Part shown: in pieces, positions 27,399 through 35,774 of the stretch | Position numbering within the stretch: position 1 is the first letter of the stretch | Layout of the letters: every line of letters starts with the position of its first letter | Assembly (NCBI RefSeq): GCF_004366595.1 | Contig: NZ_SORE01000005.1 | Coordinates: 124,001-188,000 of the forward strand | Direction: 5' to 3' | DNA length: 64,000 nucleotides | From: Paraburkholderia rhizosphaerae | GTDB taxonomy: Bacteria > Pseudomonadota > Gammaproteobacteria > Burkholderiales > Burkholderiaceae | Program-made: the position numbers and the translations under genes | Notes under the pieces: model-generated | Told to the model about the DNA's origin: nothing | Databases searched by the model: none | Seen by the model: only the letters and a program-made list of their open reading frames with translations

Positions 27399-27462
27399 AT
27401 TGATGCGGACCCCCCGTCGGTTTCATTCGGTTTACCCGAGGTTTCCCGTTCCGGAGATTGCC

Positions 27463-28371
27463 ATGTCCGCTCGCAAAACAACATTCGCTTTCGTCACGAG
27501 CGCTGCGTTCGCGCTGGCGTGTGCCGGCTGCGCGGTGCAGTTCGCACATGCGCAAGGTACGCCGTCGCTGCCGAACAATGACGGCGCAGACAAGGTACTG
27601 CGCGTCTGCGCGGACCCGAACAACCTGCCGTTGTCGAACGACAAGGGCGAAGGCTATGAGAACAAGATCGCGGAAGCGATGGCCAGCGATTTCGGCTACA
27701 AGGTCGAATACACGTACTTTCCGCAGCGCATGGGCTTCGTGCGCAATACGTTGCGCCAGAAGGAGCCCAATACCGAGCGCTACAAGTGCGATCTGATCGT
27801 CGGCGTGCCGCACGGCTACGACATGACGTCGACCACGCGGTCGTATCTGCATTCGACTTACGCGATGGTATTCGTGAAGAAGCCGGAGTTTGCCAGTATC
27901 AACACGCCGAACGACTTGCTGAAGCTGCCGCCCGATCAGTTGAAGAAACTGCGCCTGGGCATTTTCGCGCAGACGCCCGCGGTCGACTGGCTGCTCGCCA
28001 ACAACCTGATCGACCAGGCGGTGTCGTACCAGGCGCAAAGCGGCGACCCGCAAGCGTTTCCTGGCGAGATGATCCAGCACGACCTGAAGCAGGGTAACGT
28101 CGACGTCGTATTCGTATGGGGGCCGATTGCCGGTTACTTCGTGAAGCGCTCCGGCAATGACGTGAAGCTGGTGCCGTTCCCGCCGCAGCAGGGCATCCGC
28201 TTCGACTACGAGATCGCAATGGGCACACGCTATGGCGAAAAGGCGTGGCACGACAAGATCGACCAGTGGATCGCGACGCATCAGGACAAGATCAATACGA
28301 TTCTCACCAGCTACGACGTGCCGCTGCTGCCGTTGGCGAGCGCGCCTGTTGCATCGACTGCACCGCAATGA
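27463..28371 (+). CDS. xoxJ: Quinoprotein-associated periplasmic substrate-binding-like protein
   Basis: The 302-residue product has a signal peptide containing an ACAGC segment. It continues with the XoxJ/MxaJ pattern: KVLRVCADPNNLPLSNDKGE, NKIAEAMASDFGYKVEYTYF, CDLIVGVPHGYDM and DVVFVWGPIAGYFVK. These resemble solute-binding proteins of ABC transporters but function with the methanol dehydrogenase, thought to help activate XoxF. The ATG at 27463 has GGAG upstream. An earlier ATG at 27400 would add 21 residues. It ends in an ATGA overlap with the next gene. Confidence 0.92.
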   Translation: MSARKTTFAFVTSAAFALACAGCAVQFAHAQGTPSLPNNDGADKVLRVCADPNNLPLSNDKGEGYENKIAEAMASDFGYKVEYTYFPQRMGFVRNTLRQKEPNTERYKCDLIVGVPHGYDMTSTTRSYLHSTYAMVFVKKPEFASINTPNDLLKLPPDQLKKLRLGIFAQTPAVDWLLANNLIDQAVSYQAQSGDPQAFPGEMIQHDLKQGNVDVVFVWGPIAGYFVKRSGNDVKLVPFPPQQGIRFDYEIAMGTRYGEKAWHDKIDQWIATHQDKINTILTSYDVPLLPLASAPVASTAPQ

Positions 28372-29189
28372 TGGACGGCCGTGTGACCTTCGCGCGGCCG
28401 CGCGGCGCCGTGTGTTGCCCGATGCGGCGTAAGACGTGGCGTCTGGCGGGTGGCCTGTTAGCGACGCTCGCCGTATGGCCCGCCGCGTATGCGGCCGCGC
28501 CTGCCGCGTCCGCGGCAGCGCCCGCTTCCGATGCATCGAGCCAGATTTCGCCCGCCGAACGCTTGCTGTTCATGACGCCGCATTTGCAGGGCGTCGCCGC
28601 GCAAACCGAACTCGACTATTCGATCACGCTCGCGCATCCGCCCGAAAAAGTCAGCGACACGGTCCACGTGCTCGTGCAAAGCGCGAACAACGCCGCCGCT
28701 GATGCGAGCGTTAGCGATCGGACCGGCAAGGTCGCAGTGCCGACTGGCGATTTACCGTGCAATCCGGTGATTCTGTATTTTCTCGAGCACGATATCGCCG
28801 AAATGGAGCAGCTGACGGGCGGGCAGCGCCGTTACTTCCAGAAGCGCGTAAGGCTCGCGCTCGCGGCGAACCCGCCGATCACGCCGTTGACGACCAATGC
28901 GAACGGCCAGTCCGTGAAGGCGCACAAGATCGAGATTCAGCCTTATCTGAACGACCCGAATGCGCAGCGTTTTCCGGACTACGTCGGCAAGCGGTATACG
29001 TTCGTGTTCGCCGACGATGTGCCCGGCGGTGTCACGCTGATTCGCACCGAAGTGCCCGGCGAAAACAACGATTTTGCGCATCCGCGGCTGATCGAAACGC
29101 TCGCGTTCCAGGGGGCGGTGCGCAAGCTGCCGCCGGAACATGGCAAGCCGGTGCCGACGCAGCCGAACGCGCCGCGCGCGAGCCGTTGA
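28368..29189 (+). CDS. Secreted protein of unknown function in the xox operon
   Basis: The product has 273 residues from the ATG that overlaps the xoxJ stop (ATGA). An alternative ATG at 28422 would begin exactly at the signal peptide (RRKTWRLAGGLLATLAVW), so the start is uncertain. The mature part has an Ala/Pro linker and then ISPAERLLFMTPHLQGVA and TELDYSITLAHPPEKVSDTVHV, which read as a beta-rich domain. A helical PVILYFLEHDIAEMEQLTGG segment and a C-terminal TYVFADDV-like region follow (sequence YTFVFADDVPGG). No catalytic motif is seen. It is conserved in position with xoxFGJ here, so it likely serves the periplasmic oxidation system. Confidence 0.8.
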   Translation: MMDGRVTFARPRGAVCCPMRRKTWRLAGGLLATLAVWPAAYAAAPAASAAAPASDASSQISPAERLLFMTPHLQGVAAQTELDYSITLAHPPEKVSDTVHVLVQSANNAAADASVSDRTGKVAVPTGDLPCNPVILYFLEHDIAEMEQLTGGQRRYFQKRVRLALAANPPITPLTTNANGQSVKAHKIEIQPYLNDPNAQRFPDYVGKRYTFVFADDVPGGVTLIRTEVPGENNDFAHPRLIETLAFQGAVRKLPPEHGKPVPTQPNAPRASR

Positions 29190-29196
29190 GGCCAGC

Positions 29197-30228
29197 GTGA
29201 ATCTGATCCGGGCGCTGACGCTACGGCAACTGCAAATCTTCGTGATCGCGAGCCGTCTGCCGAGTTTTGCGCGCGCGGCCGAAGAGCTTCATTTGTCGCA
29301 GCCTGCGGTGTCGATGCAGATTCGCCAGCTGGAGGAGGCGCTCGGCTTGCCGCTGTTCGAGCGCCTGTCGCGCCGGCTGACGCTGACCGAAGCGGGCGAG
29401 CGCCTGTCGCACCACGCGAGCCGCATCATCGGCGAAATCAAGGATATCGAAGACACGATGACGTCGCTTACGCAAGCGGACAGCGGCAAGATTGCGGTCA
29501 GCATTGTCAGTTCGGCGACCCATTTCGCGCCGAAGCTGCTCGCGCTGTATTCGCAGCAGTTTCCGAAGGTGGATGTGCAGTTTTCGGTCGGCAATCGCGA
29601 GACGCTGCTGCGCCTGCTGCAAGACAACGCGACCGATCTCGCGATCATGGGACGGCCGCCGCCGGAACTCGGCACCACGGCCGAACCGCTGGCGCGGCAT
29701 CCGCATGTAATCGTCGCGCCATTGAATCATCCGCTGCGCGACGCGCGGCGCTTCGATCTGCAGGAGCTCGCCGGCGATACGTTCCTGTTGCGCGAGCCCG
29801 GTTCCGGCACGCGCGCGGTGGTCGAGCATATGTTCCGGCAGCACCTGTTCACGCCAGCGCGCTGCGTGACGCTCGGCAGCAACGAGACGATCAAGCAGGC
29901 GGTGATGGCCGGTATGGGCGTGAGCCTGCTGTCACTGCATACGCTGTCGCTCGAACTGCGCGCGGGCGCGCTGGCAATGCTCGATGTGAACGGCACGCCG
30001 CTCGAGCGGACCTGGCAGATCGTGCATCTGACATCGAAGCAGCTGTCGCCGACCTGTGTCGCGTTTAGGCGTTTCATGCTCGAACATGCGGAGCCGTATC
30101 TCGAGCGCGAATATGCGGACTTTTTGCCGCCGCTGTCGCCGGCCGCGGCGCGGCGCCGTCCGGCCACCTCTGCTGCCGGTGCGGCAAAACCTGGCGGGGA
30201 AGCGACGAATCGAACGGCGGCCCAGTAA
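29197..30228 (+). CDS. LysR-family regulator, CbbR-like
   Basis: The 343-residue product has the LysR helix-turn-helix at about residues 8-65 (LTLRQLQIFVIASRLPSFAR, AEELHLSQPAVSMQI) and an effector domain with SGKIAVSIVSSATHFAPKLL, which resembles the CbbR type that controls Calvin-cycle genes. Its start is a GTG at 29197 with GAGG upstream. The 19 residues encoded before it look like read-through of the previous gene. It lies inside the operon with a TAATG overlap to the next gene. It may control the xox or relay genes, or CO2 fixation elsewhere. The C-terminal 40 residues are low-complexity. Confidence 0.85.
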   Translation: MNLIRALTLRQLQIFVIASRLPSFARAAEELHLSQPAVSMQIRQLEEALGLPLFERLSRRLTLTEAGERLSHHASRIIGEIKDIEDTMTSLTQADSGKIAVSIVSSATHFAPKLLALYSQQFPKVDVQFSVGNRETLLRLLQDNATDLAIMGRPPPELGTTAEPLARHPHVIVAPLNHPLRDARRFDLQELAGDTFLLREPGSGTRAVVEHMFRQHLFTPARCVTLGSNETIKQAVMAGMGVSLLSLHTLSLELRAGALAMLDVNGTPLERTWQIVHLTSKQLSPTCVAFRRFMLEHAEPYLEREYADFLPPLSPAAARRRPATSAAGAAKPGGEATNRTAAQ

Positions 30229-31238
30229 TGCCCAAAATGCGCACGAACGCAGGCGATGTGCGGGTCGCGTCGCGTGGGCGTGGCCGCCGCATACGGAGGG
30301 TGGTTTCGCTCGCGTGTTACGTGTGTCTTGCGCTGCTTCTGCACGGCCGCGCGGCGGCACAGGATGCGGCGGCCCCGCTTGCGCCGTTGCCTGTCGTGCA
30401 GCTCGAGCCCGGCCTGTACGTGCATCGCGGTCAGGACAACGTCGCCACGCGTGAAAACGGCGGCGATATCGCGAACATCGGTTTTATCGTCGGTTCACGT
30501 TGCGTCGCGGTATTCGACACCGGCGGCACCGCAGCCGAAGGGCGCGCGTTGCGCGCGGCGATTCGCGCGGTGACGCCGCTGCCGGTCTGTTATGTGATCA
30601 ATACGCACATGCATCCGGATCATATTTTCGGCAACGTCGCGTTTATCGACGATCATCCGCAATTCGTCGGCAGCGCGACGCTGGCGGAAGCGGAGGCGTC
30701 GCACGAAGACAGCTATTTGCGTGTGCTGAAGCGCGAACTCGGCGCGCAGGCCGACGGCAGCACGATCGTGCCGCCGACCCTGACAGTTTCCGGCAGCAGG
30801 ACGCTGGATCTCGGTCACCGCGTGCTGCGCGTGCAGACCTGGAAAACCGCTCATACGAACAACGATCTGACCGTCTACGATAAAGCTAGTGGCACGTTGA
30901 TCGCAGGTGACCTGCTGTTCGTGCAATGCATTCCGGTAATCGACGGCAGCGCGCTCGGCTGGCTCGACGATATCGCCGCGATTCGTGTAATGAATCCGCG
31001 GCGCATCGTGCCGGGTCATGGCCCGTTCGATGGTCCGTGGCAACCCGCGCTCGACGCGCAGCAGGCGTACCTCGCACACCTCGTGCGCGACGTGCGCGCG
31101 GCGATCAGACGAGGGCGCACGATGCAGCAGGCGGTCGATACGATCGGCCGGGACGAGCGCGGCAAGTGGCGGCTGTTCGATATCTATCATCGCCGCAATG
31201 TGACAGCCGCGTATGCGGAGCTCGAATGGGAGCAGTGA
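30228..31238 (+). CDS. Metallo-beta-lactamase-fold protein, quinoprotein relay system metallohydrolase (intact metal site)
   Basis: The 336-residue product has a signal peptide (about 1-45, ending GRAAAQ). The metallo-beta-lactamase zinc motif is complete: His127-x-His129-x-Asp131-His132 (NTHMHPDH), then His209 (KTAHTNNDL), Asp228 (AGDLLF) and His264 (VPGHG). It resembles the SoxH-related family of quinoprotein loci (TIGR04559-type). Its start overlaps the LysR stop (TAATG). Together with the SoxYZ-like carrier gene it suggests cleavage of a carrier-bound group, perhaps a thioester or persulfide. Reaction unknown. Confidence 0.88.
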   Translation: MPKMRTNAGDVRVASRGRGRRIRRVVSLACYVCLALLLHGRAAAQDAAAPLAPLPVVQLEPGLYVHRGQDNVATRENGGDIANIGFIVGSRCVAVFDTGGTAAEGRALRAAIRAVTPLPVCYVINTHMHPDHIFGNVAFIDDHPQFVGSATLAEAEASHEDSYLRVLKRELGAQADGSTIVPPTLTVSGSRTLDLGHRVLRVQTWKTAHTNNDLTVYDKASGTLIAGDLLFVQCIPVIDGSALGWLDDIAAIRVMNPRRIVPGHGPFDGPWQPALDAQQAYLAHLVRDVRAAIRRGRTMQQAVDTIGRDERGKWRLFDIYHRRNVTAAYAELEWEQ

Positions 31239-31275
31239 CCGTTCGTCTTTGCGTCGCAGGATGGAGGGATGTGCA

Positions 31276-32142
31276 ATGAACAGGCTGACGAAAACCGCGT
31301 GGACCGGCTTTCTCTGCGCCGCCGCGACGCTCGCGATCGGCAACGCGTATGCCGAGGAACATCCGGAAGACAACCCCGACACGCCCGCTCGCTGGGTCGA
31401 CTTCAGGGACGGCACGTTCAAGGGCCGTGCGATCGATACGCATGCGGATGCGGTGATCAAGCTCGACGCGCCGGCGCGCGCGGCGGACGGCGCGGTCGTG
31501 CCGATCGCGATTGCCGCGCAGTTTCCGCAGACGCCCGCGCGTTACATCAAAAAGGTCTACCTGTTCATCGACGAGAATCCGGAGCCGTATGCGGGCTCGT
31601 TCGAATTCACGCCTGATTCGGGTTTTGCGACCGTCGAAACGCGCGTGCGAGTCGAAGACTATACGTTTATGCGGGTGATTGCCGAAACCAACGACGGCAA
31701 GCTGTATAGCTCGGTGCGTTTCGTAAAGGCGTCAGGTGGCTGTTCGGCGCCGGCGGGCAAGGACGATGCCGCGGCCGAAGCGAACGCGGGCCTTGTACGG
31801 CTCACGCTGCAAGGCCCGACAGTAGCCGGCAAGCCGCAACTCGCGCAGCTGATGGTCAGGCATCCGAATCGCACCGGCATGGCGATGAATCAGGTGACGC
31901 GCAACTATGCGACCGCGTATTTCGTGCGCAAGGTGACCGTCAGCTATGGAGGCAAGCCGGTGATGATCGCCGATGTCAATTTCTCGATCAGCGAGAACCC
32001 GAACTTCCGCTTCTGGTTCGTGCCGCGTGGCGATGGTGAACTGAAGGCGCAAGTCGAAGACTCGAAGAGCAAGCAATTTAATGCCGCGATTGCGGTTAAC
32101 CCGCAAGCGGGCGCGCAGCAGAACGCGTCGTCGAAGCTGTGA
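31276..32142 (+). CDS. SoxYZ-like carrier protein (quinoprotein-associated)
   Basis: The 288-residue product has a signal peptide ending in NAYAE. Residues about 35-150 form a SoxY-like beta domain that ends in the swinging arm GGC (Gly154-Gly155-Cys156). Residues about 170-275 form a SoxZ-like domain (LVRLTLQGPTVAGKPQLAQL, KVTVSYGGKPVMIADVNFS). In Sox systems the SoxY Cys carries the sulfur substrate. Here SoxY and SoxZ are fused in one chain. It is flanked by two metallo-beta-lactamase-fold genes and overlaps the second (GTGA). GGAGGG precedes the ATG at 31276. Confidence 0.9.
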   Translation: MNRLTKTAWTGFLCAAATLAIGNAYAEEHPEDNPDTPARWVDFRDGTFKGRAIDTHADAVIKLDAPARAADGAVVPIAIAAQFPQTPARYIKKVYLFIDENPEPYAGSFEFTPDSGFATVETRVRVEDYTFMRVIAETNDGKLYSSVRFVKASGGCSAPAGKDDAAAEANAGLVRLTLQGPTVAGKPQLAQLMVRHPNRTGMAMNQVTRNYATAYFVRKVTVSYGGKPVMIADVNFSISENPNFRFWFVPRGDGELKAQVEDSKSKQFNAAIAVNPQAGAQQNASSKL

Positions 32143-33188
32143 GGCGGGCCGCACGGGCCGCGTGGGCCGTGTGCGCCATGCGGGATGCGCTGCACTGGCG
32201 CAAACGCTGGGCCGGCGCTGTATCGGCGGTATCGGTTGCGCTGTTTGCCGGTATGACGATGATTGCCGCATCGGTGGCTGCCGAGCGCAATGCGCACCCC
32301 GCTGACACGCGCTTCCACGCGCCTGTGCCGATTGAAATTGCACCGGGTGTCTACGTAATGTTCGGCAGCGGCGACGCGGTCGCACCAGCCAATCATGGCG
32401 TTGTCGCGAACAACGGCTTTATCGTCGGTACACGCGGTGTCACAGTGATCGACACCGGTTCGTCGTACCGCTACGGCCGCGCGATGCTCGACGCAATCCG
32501 CAAGGTCACCTCGTTGCCGGTCGAACTGGTCGTGATTACCCACCAGGGACCGGAGTTCGTGTTCGGCGCATCTGCGTTTCGCGACCAGGGCGTGCCGATT
32601 CTCGCGCAGCGTCGCACCGCGGAACTGATTCGCGAGCGGTGTGCGATTTGCCTTAAGAATCTGACCCGTACGCTCGGCGAGGATGAAATGGCCGGCTCGC
32701 GCGTGACCGTGCCGGATCGCACGATCGATGCGACGACGCAGATCGAAAGCGGCGGGCGATCGCTTCACCTGCTGGTGTTCGGGCCCGCAAGCACGCCAGG
32801 CGACCTGGCGGTGCTGGACCCGTCGACAGGTGTGCTGTTCGCCGGCGGGCTTGTCAGCGTCGGGCGCATTCCCGAGTTCCGCAACGAAAATATTTCGGGC
32901 TGGCTCGATGCGCTCGACAAGCTGAAGGCGCTCGACGCGAAAGCGATCGTGCCTGCATTCGGGCGGCTGGCGAGGCCGGCCGATCTCGACCGGCTTGCAC
33001 AGTATCTACGCGGGCTCGACGCAGCGGTGCGCGATGCATTCAGCGCAGGTATCGGGCTCACGCAGGCGATGCATGATGTGCGGTTGCCGGCGTTTCGCCA
33101 TGACAAGCTCTATCGCGTCGCTCAGCCGCAGAACGTCGAACACCTCTATTTGCAGCTCGAAAAGGAAAAGGACAAAGTCGGGCCTTGA
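32139..33188 (+). CDS. Metallo-beta-lactamase-fold protein lacking metal ligands (quinoprotein relay type)
   Basis: The 349-residue product is paralogous to the protein at 30228, with a signal sequence near residues 25-48. The start is a GTG overlapping the SoxYZ-like stop. An ATG at 32178 is possible. The fold is kept (PIEIAPGVYVMFGSGDAV, NNGFIVGTRGVTVIDTGSSY), but the metal ligands are not: the HxHxDH position reads HQGPEF (His135 only), the next His is Ser in GPASTPGDL, the Asp is Gly in FAGGLVS, and the last His is Phe in VPAFG. It likely binds rather than cleaves, or needs no metal. Confidence 0.85.
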   Translation: MRRAARAAWAVCAMRDALHWRKRWAGAVSAVSVALFAGMTMIAASVAAERNAHPADTRFHAPVPIEIAPGVYVMFGSGDAVAPANHGVVANNGFIVGTRGVTVIDTGSSYRYGRAMLDAIRKVTSLPVELVVITHQGPEFVFGASAFRDQGVPILAQRRTAELIRERCAICLKNLTRTLGEDEMAGSRVTVPDRTIDATTQIESGGRSLHLLVFGPASTPGDLAVLDPSTGVLFAGGLVSVGRIPEFRNENISGWLDALDKLKALDAKAIVPAFGRLARPADLDRLAQYLRGLDAAVRDAFSAGIGLTQAMHDVRLPAFRHDKLYRVAQPQNVEHLYLQLEKEKDKVGP

Positions 33189-33241
33189 TGCGCGGGCAGC
33201 AGCGCATTGCATGCGCCGGGCTCGCGTTCGCAGTCGGCGGA

Positions 33242-34600
33242 CTAGCTTGCCGCAGTCCGTTGTTCATCGGCTGGCTTAAAGCCGTCGATACGTGCCGACA
33301 GTCCGCATCCATCCGTACGGTTGCGCAGGCTCAACGCAACGCCAAGCCGCTTCGCGATTCGTGCGGCGATCGCCAGTCCGAGGCCACTGCCTTGGACCTG
33401 CGTGCCCGCGCCACGATAGAAGCGGTCGAACACCCGCTCGAGTTCGTCGTCCGGAATACCGGGACCGGTATCGCGCACTTCGATATGGATGCGGCCGCCT
33501 GCGCGTTCGAGCAGCACGTCGACGGTGCCACCTTCCGGCGTGTAGCGGATCGCATTGTCGATCAGTGTGGACAGCAGCAGAAAGAGCGCATGCTGGTCGG
33601 TCTGCGCAACGTATAGGTCTGCGTCACCGCGCGCCGCGGCGGTTTCGAGCCCAAGGTCGATATGCTTCGCCTCGGCGAGCAGCGAGAACTCGCCGACCGT
33701 CTGCTCACCGACGCGGCGTACGCTGACCGGCGCGATTGGTGTCGAAGAGGCCGCATCTTCGCGCGCGAGTGTCAGTAGTTGCTGCACCAGATGAATGAGC
33801 CGCTTCAGGCGCCCCTGAATGCGTTCGAGCGTCGCGTCCGAACCGGTCAATGTGCCGTCGCTAGCGGCGGCCTGGAGTTGCAACTGAAGCGCGGCCAATG
33901 GCGAACGCAACTCGTGCGCGGCATCCGATACGAACATGCGTTGCGCCTGCGAAGCGACCTGCAGGCGCTTGAGCAGATCGTTCAACGCGACGACGAGCGG
34001 CTGCACTTCGACGGGTGTGCGCACATCGATCGGCAGCGGTTCAAGCGCATCGAGCGAGCGGCTGCCAAGCGAACGCGATAGCCCGCCAATCGGCCCGAGC
34101 CCGCGCGTGACGACGAACAGCACGATCATGATCGCGACAGGCACCATCACCGCGATTGGCCACAGCGTATGCAGAGCGAGGGTGAGCGCGAGATCGTTGC
34201 GCACCGAAAGAGGCTGCGCAACCTGCACGAAACGGGTCGGTTGTTGCACGCCGAATACACGCCAGTAGACTTCATCTTCTTCGATGGTGCGCATGCCCGG
34301 CGGATGCCGGTCGAGCGTCTGTGCGTGCTGCGAGTGATAGACGAGCTTGCCGGACGTGTCCCAGATATCGATAGCGATGCGATCGTCGGCGATGTCGCCC
34401 ATCATCGCGTCCGACTGTTGCGGGGTCATCGTCGCTTGCAGGTTCGACGGCAAGGACAGCGCGACGGTGCGCAATTCGTAGTCGAATAGCTCGCCGGCTT
34501 CCTCGCGCGCGGTATGAAAGATGCCGTACGACGCCGCCGCCGATGCCGCGCCAAAACCGAAAATCAGCCATCCGAGCAGACGGCTCCGGATGGACCTCAT
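33242..34600 (-). CDS. Sensor histidine kinase
   Basis: The 452-residue membrane kinase has a transmembrane helix at about 10-30, a periplasmic sensor of about 110 residues, a second helix about 143-165, a HAMP-like linker, and the H-box FVSDAAHELRSPLAAL with phospho-acceptor His229. The ATP-binding domain has IDNAIRYTPEGG, DTGPGIPDDE and GSGLGLAIAARI. It resembles the QseC/PmrB group. It is encoded with its response regulator (ATGA overlap, 34597-34600) and is convergent with the relay operon. Its signal is unknown. A link to lanthanide or methanol sensing is possible only by location. Confidence 0.92.
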   Translation of the reverse strand: MRSIRSRLLGWLIFGFGAASAAASYGIFHTAREEAGELFDYELRTVALSLPSNLQATMTPQQSDAMMGDIADDRIAIDIWDTSGKLVYHSQHAQTLDRHPPGMRTIEEDEVYWRVFGVQQPTRFVQVAQPLSVRNDLALTLALHTLWPIAVMVPVAIMIVLFVVTRGLGPIGGLSRSLGSRSLDALEPLPIDVRTPVEVQPLVVALNDLLKRLQVASQAQRMFVSDAAHELRSPLAALQLQLQAAASDGTLTGSDATLERIQGRLKRLIHLVQQLLTLAREDAASSTPIAPVSVRRVGEQTVGEFSLLAEAKHIDLGLETAAARGDADLYVAQTDQHALFLLLSTLIDNAIRYTPEGGTVDVLLERAGGRIHIEVRDTGPGIPDDELERVFDRFYRGAGTQVQGSGLGLAIAARIAKRLGVALSLRNRTDGCGLSARIDGFKPADEQRTAAS

Positions 34601-35262
34601 TCTTCGATTCTCTTCAATCGATATCCGACACCGCGTACAGTGACGATCTGATCCGGACCGAGCTTGCGTCGCAGGCTATGCACATGCACTTCGATCGTAT
34701 TGCTGCCGACTTCCTCGCCCCAGCCGTAAAGCTTCTCTTCGAGCTCCGCACGCGTGAATACGCGCGTCGGCACTTCGATCAGCGCGTGCAGCAACGCGAA
34801 CTCGCGCGGGATCAGCGCAATCGGTTCGCCATCCTTGAAGACCTCGTGCGCGGCCGGGTCGAGCTTGAGCTCGCCATGTGCGAAGACCAGCTGCGTGCGG
34901 CCCGCGCGACGCCGCAATAGCGCGCGAGTGCGCGCGGCGAGTTCGTCGAGATCGAACGGTTTGACGAGATAGTCGTCGGCGCCGGCGTCAAGCCCGCGCA
35001 CGCGATCTTCAACCGCATCGCGCGCGGTCAGGATAATCACCGGCGCGTCGCCGCCCGCATCGCGCCAGTTCTTCAACAGCTCGATGCCGTCGGCCTTCGG
35101 CAGGCTCAGATCGAGCAGCACCAGATCGTAGACATCGTTGCCAAGCGACAGCGCCGCGGCCCGACCGTCGCGGGCCCAGTCGATCGCGTGACCGGCGCGC
35201 CGCATCGATTCGAGCACGGTCTCGCCGATCATCTCGTCGTCTTCGATCAACAGCAGGCGCAT
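34597..35262 (-). CDS. OmpR-family response regulator
   Basis: The 221-residue protein has a receiver domain (MRLLLIEDDEMIGETV, phospho-acceptor Asp51 in LLDLSLP, Thr and Lys of TARDAVED and VKPFDLDEL) and a winged-helix DNA-binding domain (PREFALLHALIEVP, SNTIEVHVHSLRRKLG). Similar to QseB/PmrA. It is the first gene of the two-component pair and overlaps the kinase gene by 4 bases. A 113-base gap separates it from the small secreted protein gene upstream. Confidence 0.95.
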   Translation of the reverse strand: MRLLLIEDDEMIGETVLESMRRAGHAIDWARDGRAAALSLGNDVYDLVLLDLSLPKADGIELLKNWRDAGGDAPVIILTARDAVEDRVRGLDAGADDYLVKPFDLDELAARTRALLRRRAGRTQLVFAHGELKLDPAAHEVFKDGEPIALIPREFALLHALIEVPTRVFTRAELEEKLYGWGEEVGSNTIEVHVHSLRRKLGPDQIVTVRGVGYRLKRIEE

Positions 35263-35375
35263 CGGTGGCTCCGTAAGAAACTGGGGTCGATGTTACCGCG
35301 CCAGCACGGCCGCGCGGCGACCAGGCCGCAGCTTGCAACGCGGTAACGATGACCCAAGGCCGGCTGCGTCATCGG

Positions 35376-35651
35376 TCAATGATGGCCAAAGGTCGGTTCA
35401 GTGAGCCCATGCGACATCGAGCGGCCGGACTGATAGGTGCCGTTTGCGGGCATCCCGTAGTCGATGTTGTCTTTGGCCGGCGCGTTCTGATAGTTCATCG
35501 CCGGTTGCTGCTGTTGCCAGGTTTGCTGACCGGCAGGAGCGGACGATCCGCTAGTGACTCCTCCGCCCATGCCGTTCGCGTTCTGCGCGAACGAAACCGC
35601 GGGGATGAGCAATAAAGATGCCGAAGCAATAACGGCTAACAAGGCTTTCAT
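35376..35651 (-). CDS. Small secreted protein, unknown function
   Basis: The 91-residue product has a signal peptide (MKALLAVIASASLLLIPAVS, cleaved near SFAQ) and a low-complexity mature part rich in Gly, Gln, Asn, Ser and Pro (QTWQQQQPAMNYQ). The start at 35651 is preferred since the 12 residues encoded before it are not signal-like. No family recognised. Such short exported proteins sit near two-component genes and might be regulated by them, but this is inference. Confidence 0.65.
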   Translation of the reverse strand: MKALLAVIASASLLLIPAVSFAQNANGMGGGVTSGSSAPAGQQTWQQQQPAMNYQNAPAKDNIDYGMPANGTYQSGRSMSHGLTEPTFGHH

Positions 35652-35774
35652 TGAATGCTCCTTAAAGTGAATGAGAGCGGCATGCAATGCACACTCGTCT
35701 TTAAGATTAGTTCGTCAACCTGATAAAGCGCTTAAGAAATTGTGTGACGGATTAATACCGCGTGTGAATCGAAC

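Noticed and set aside
33189-33241. Terminator between the relay operon and the histidine kinase gene
   Set aside because: GCGCAT and ATGCGC form a short hairpin, but there is no T run and the stem is only six bases.
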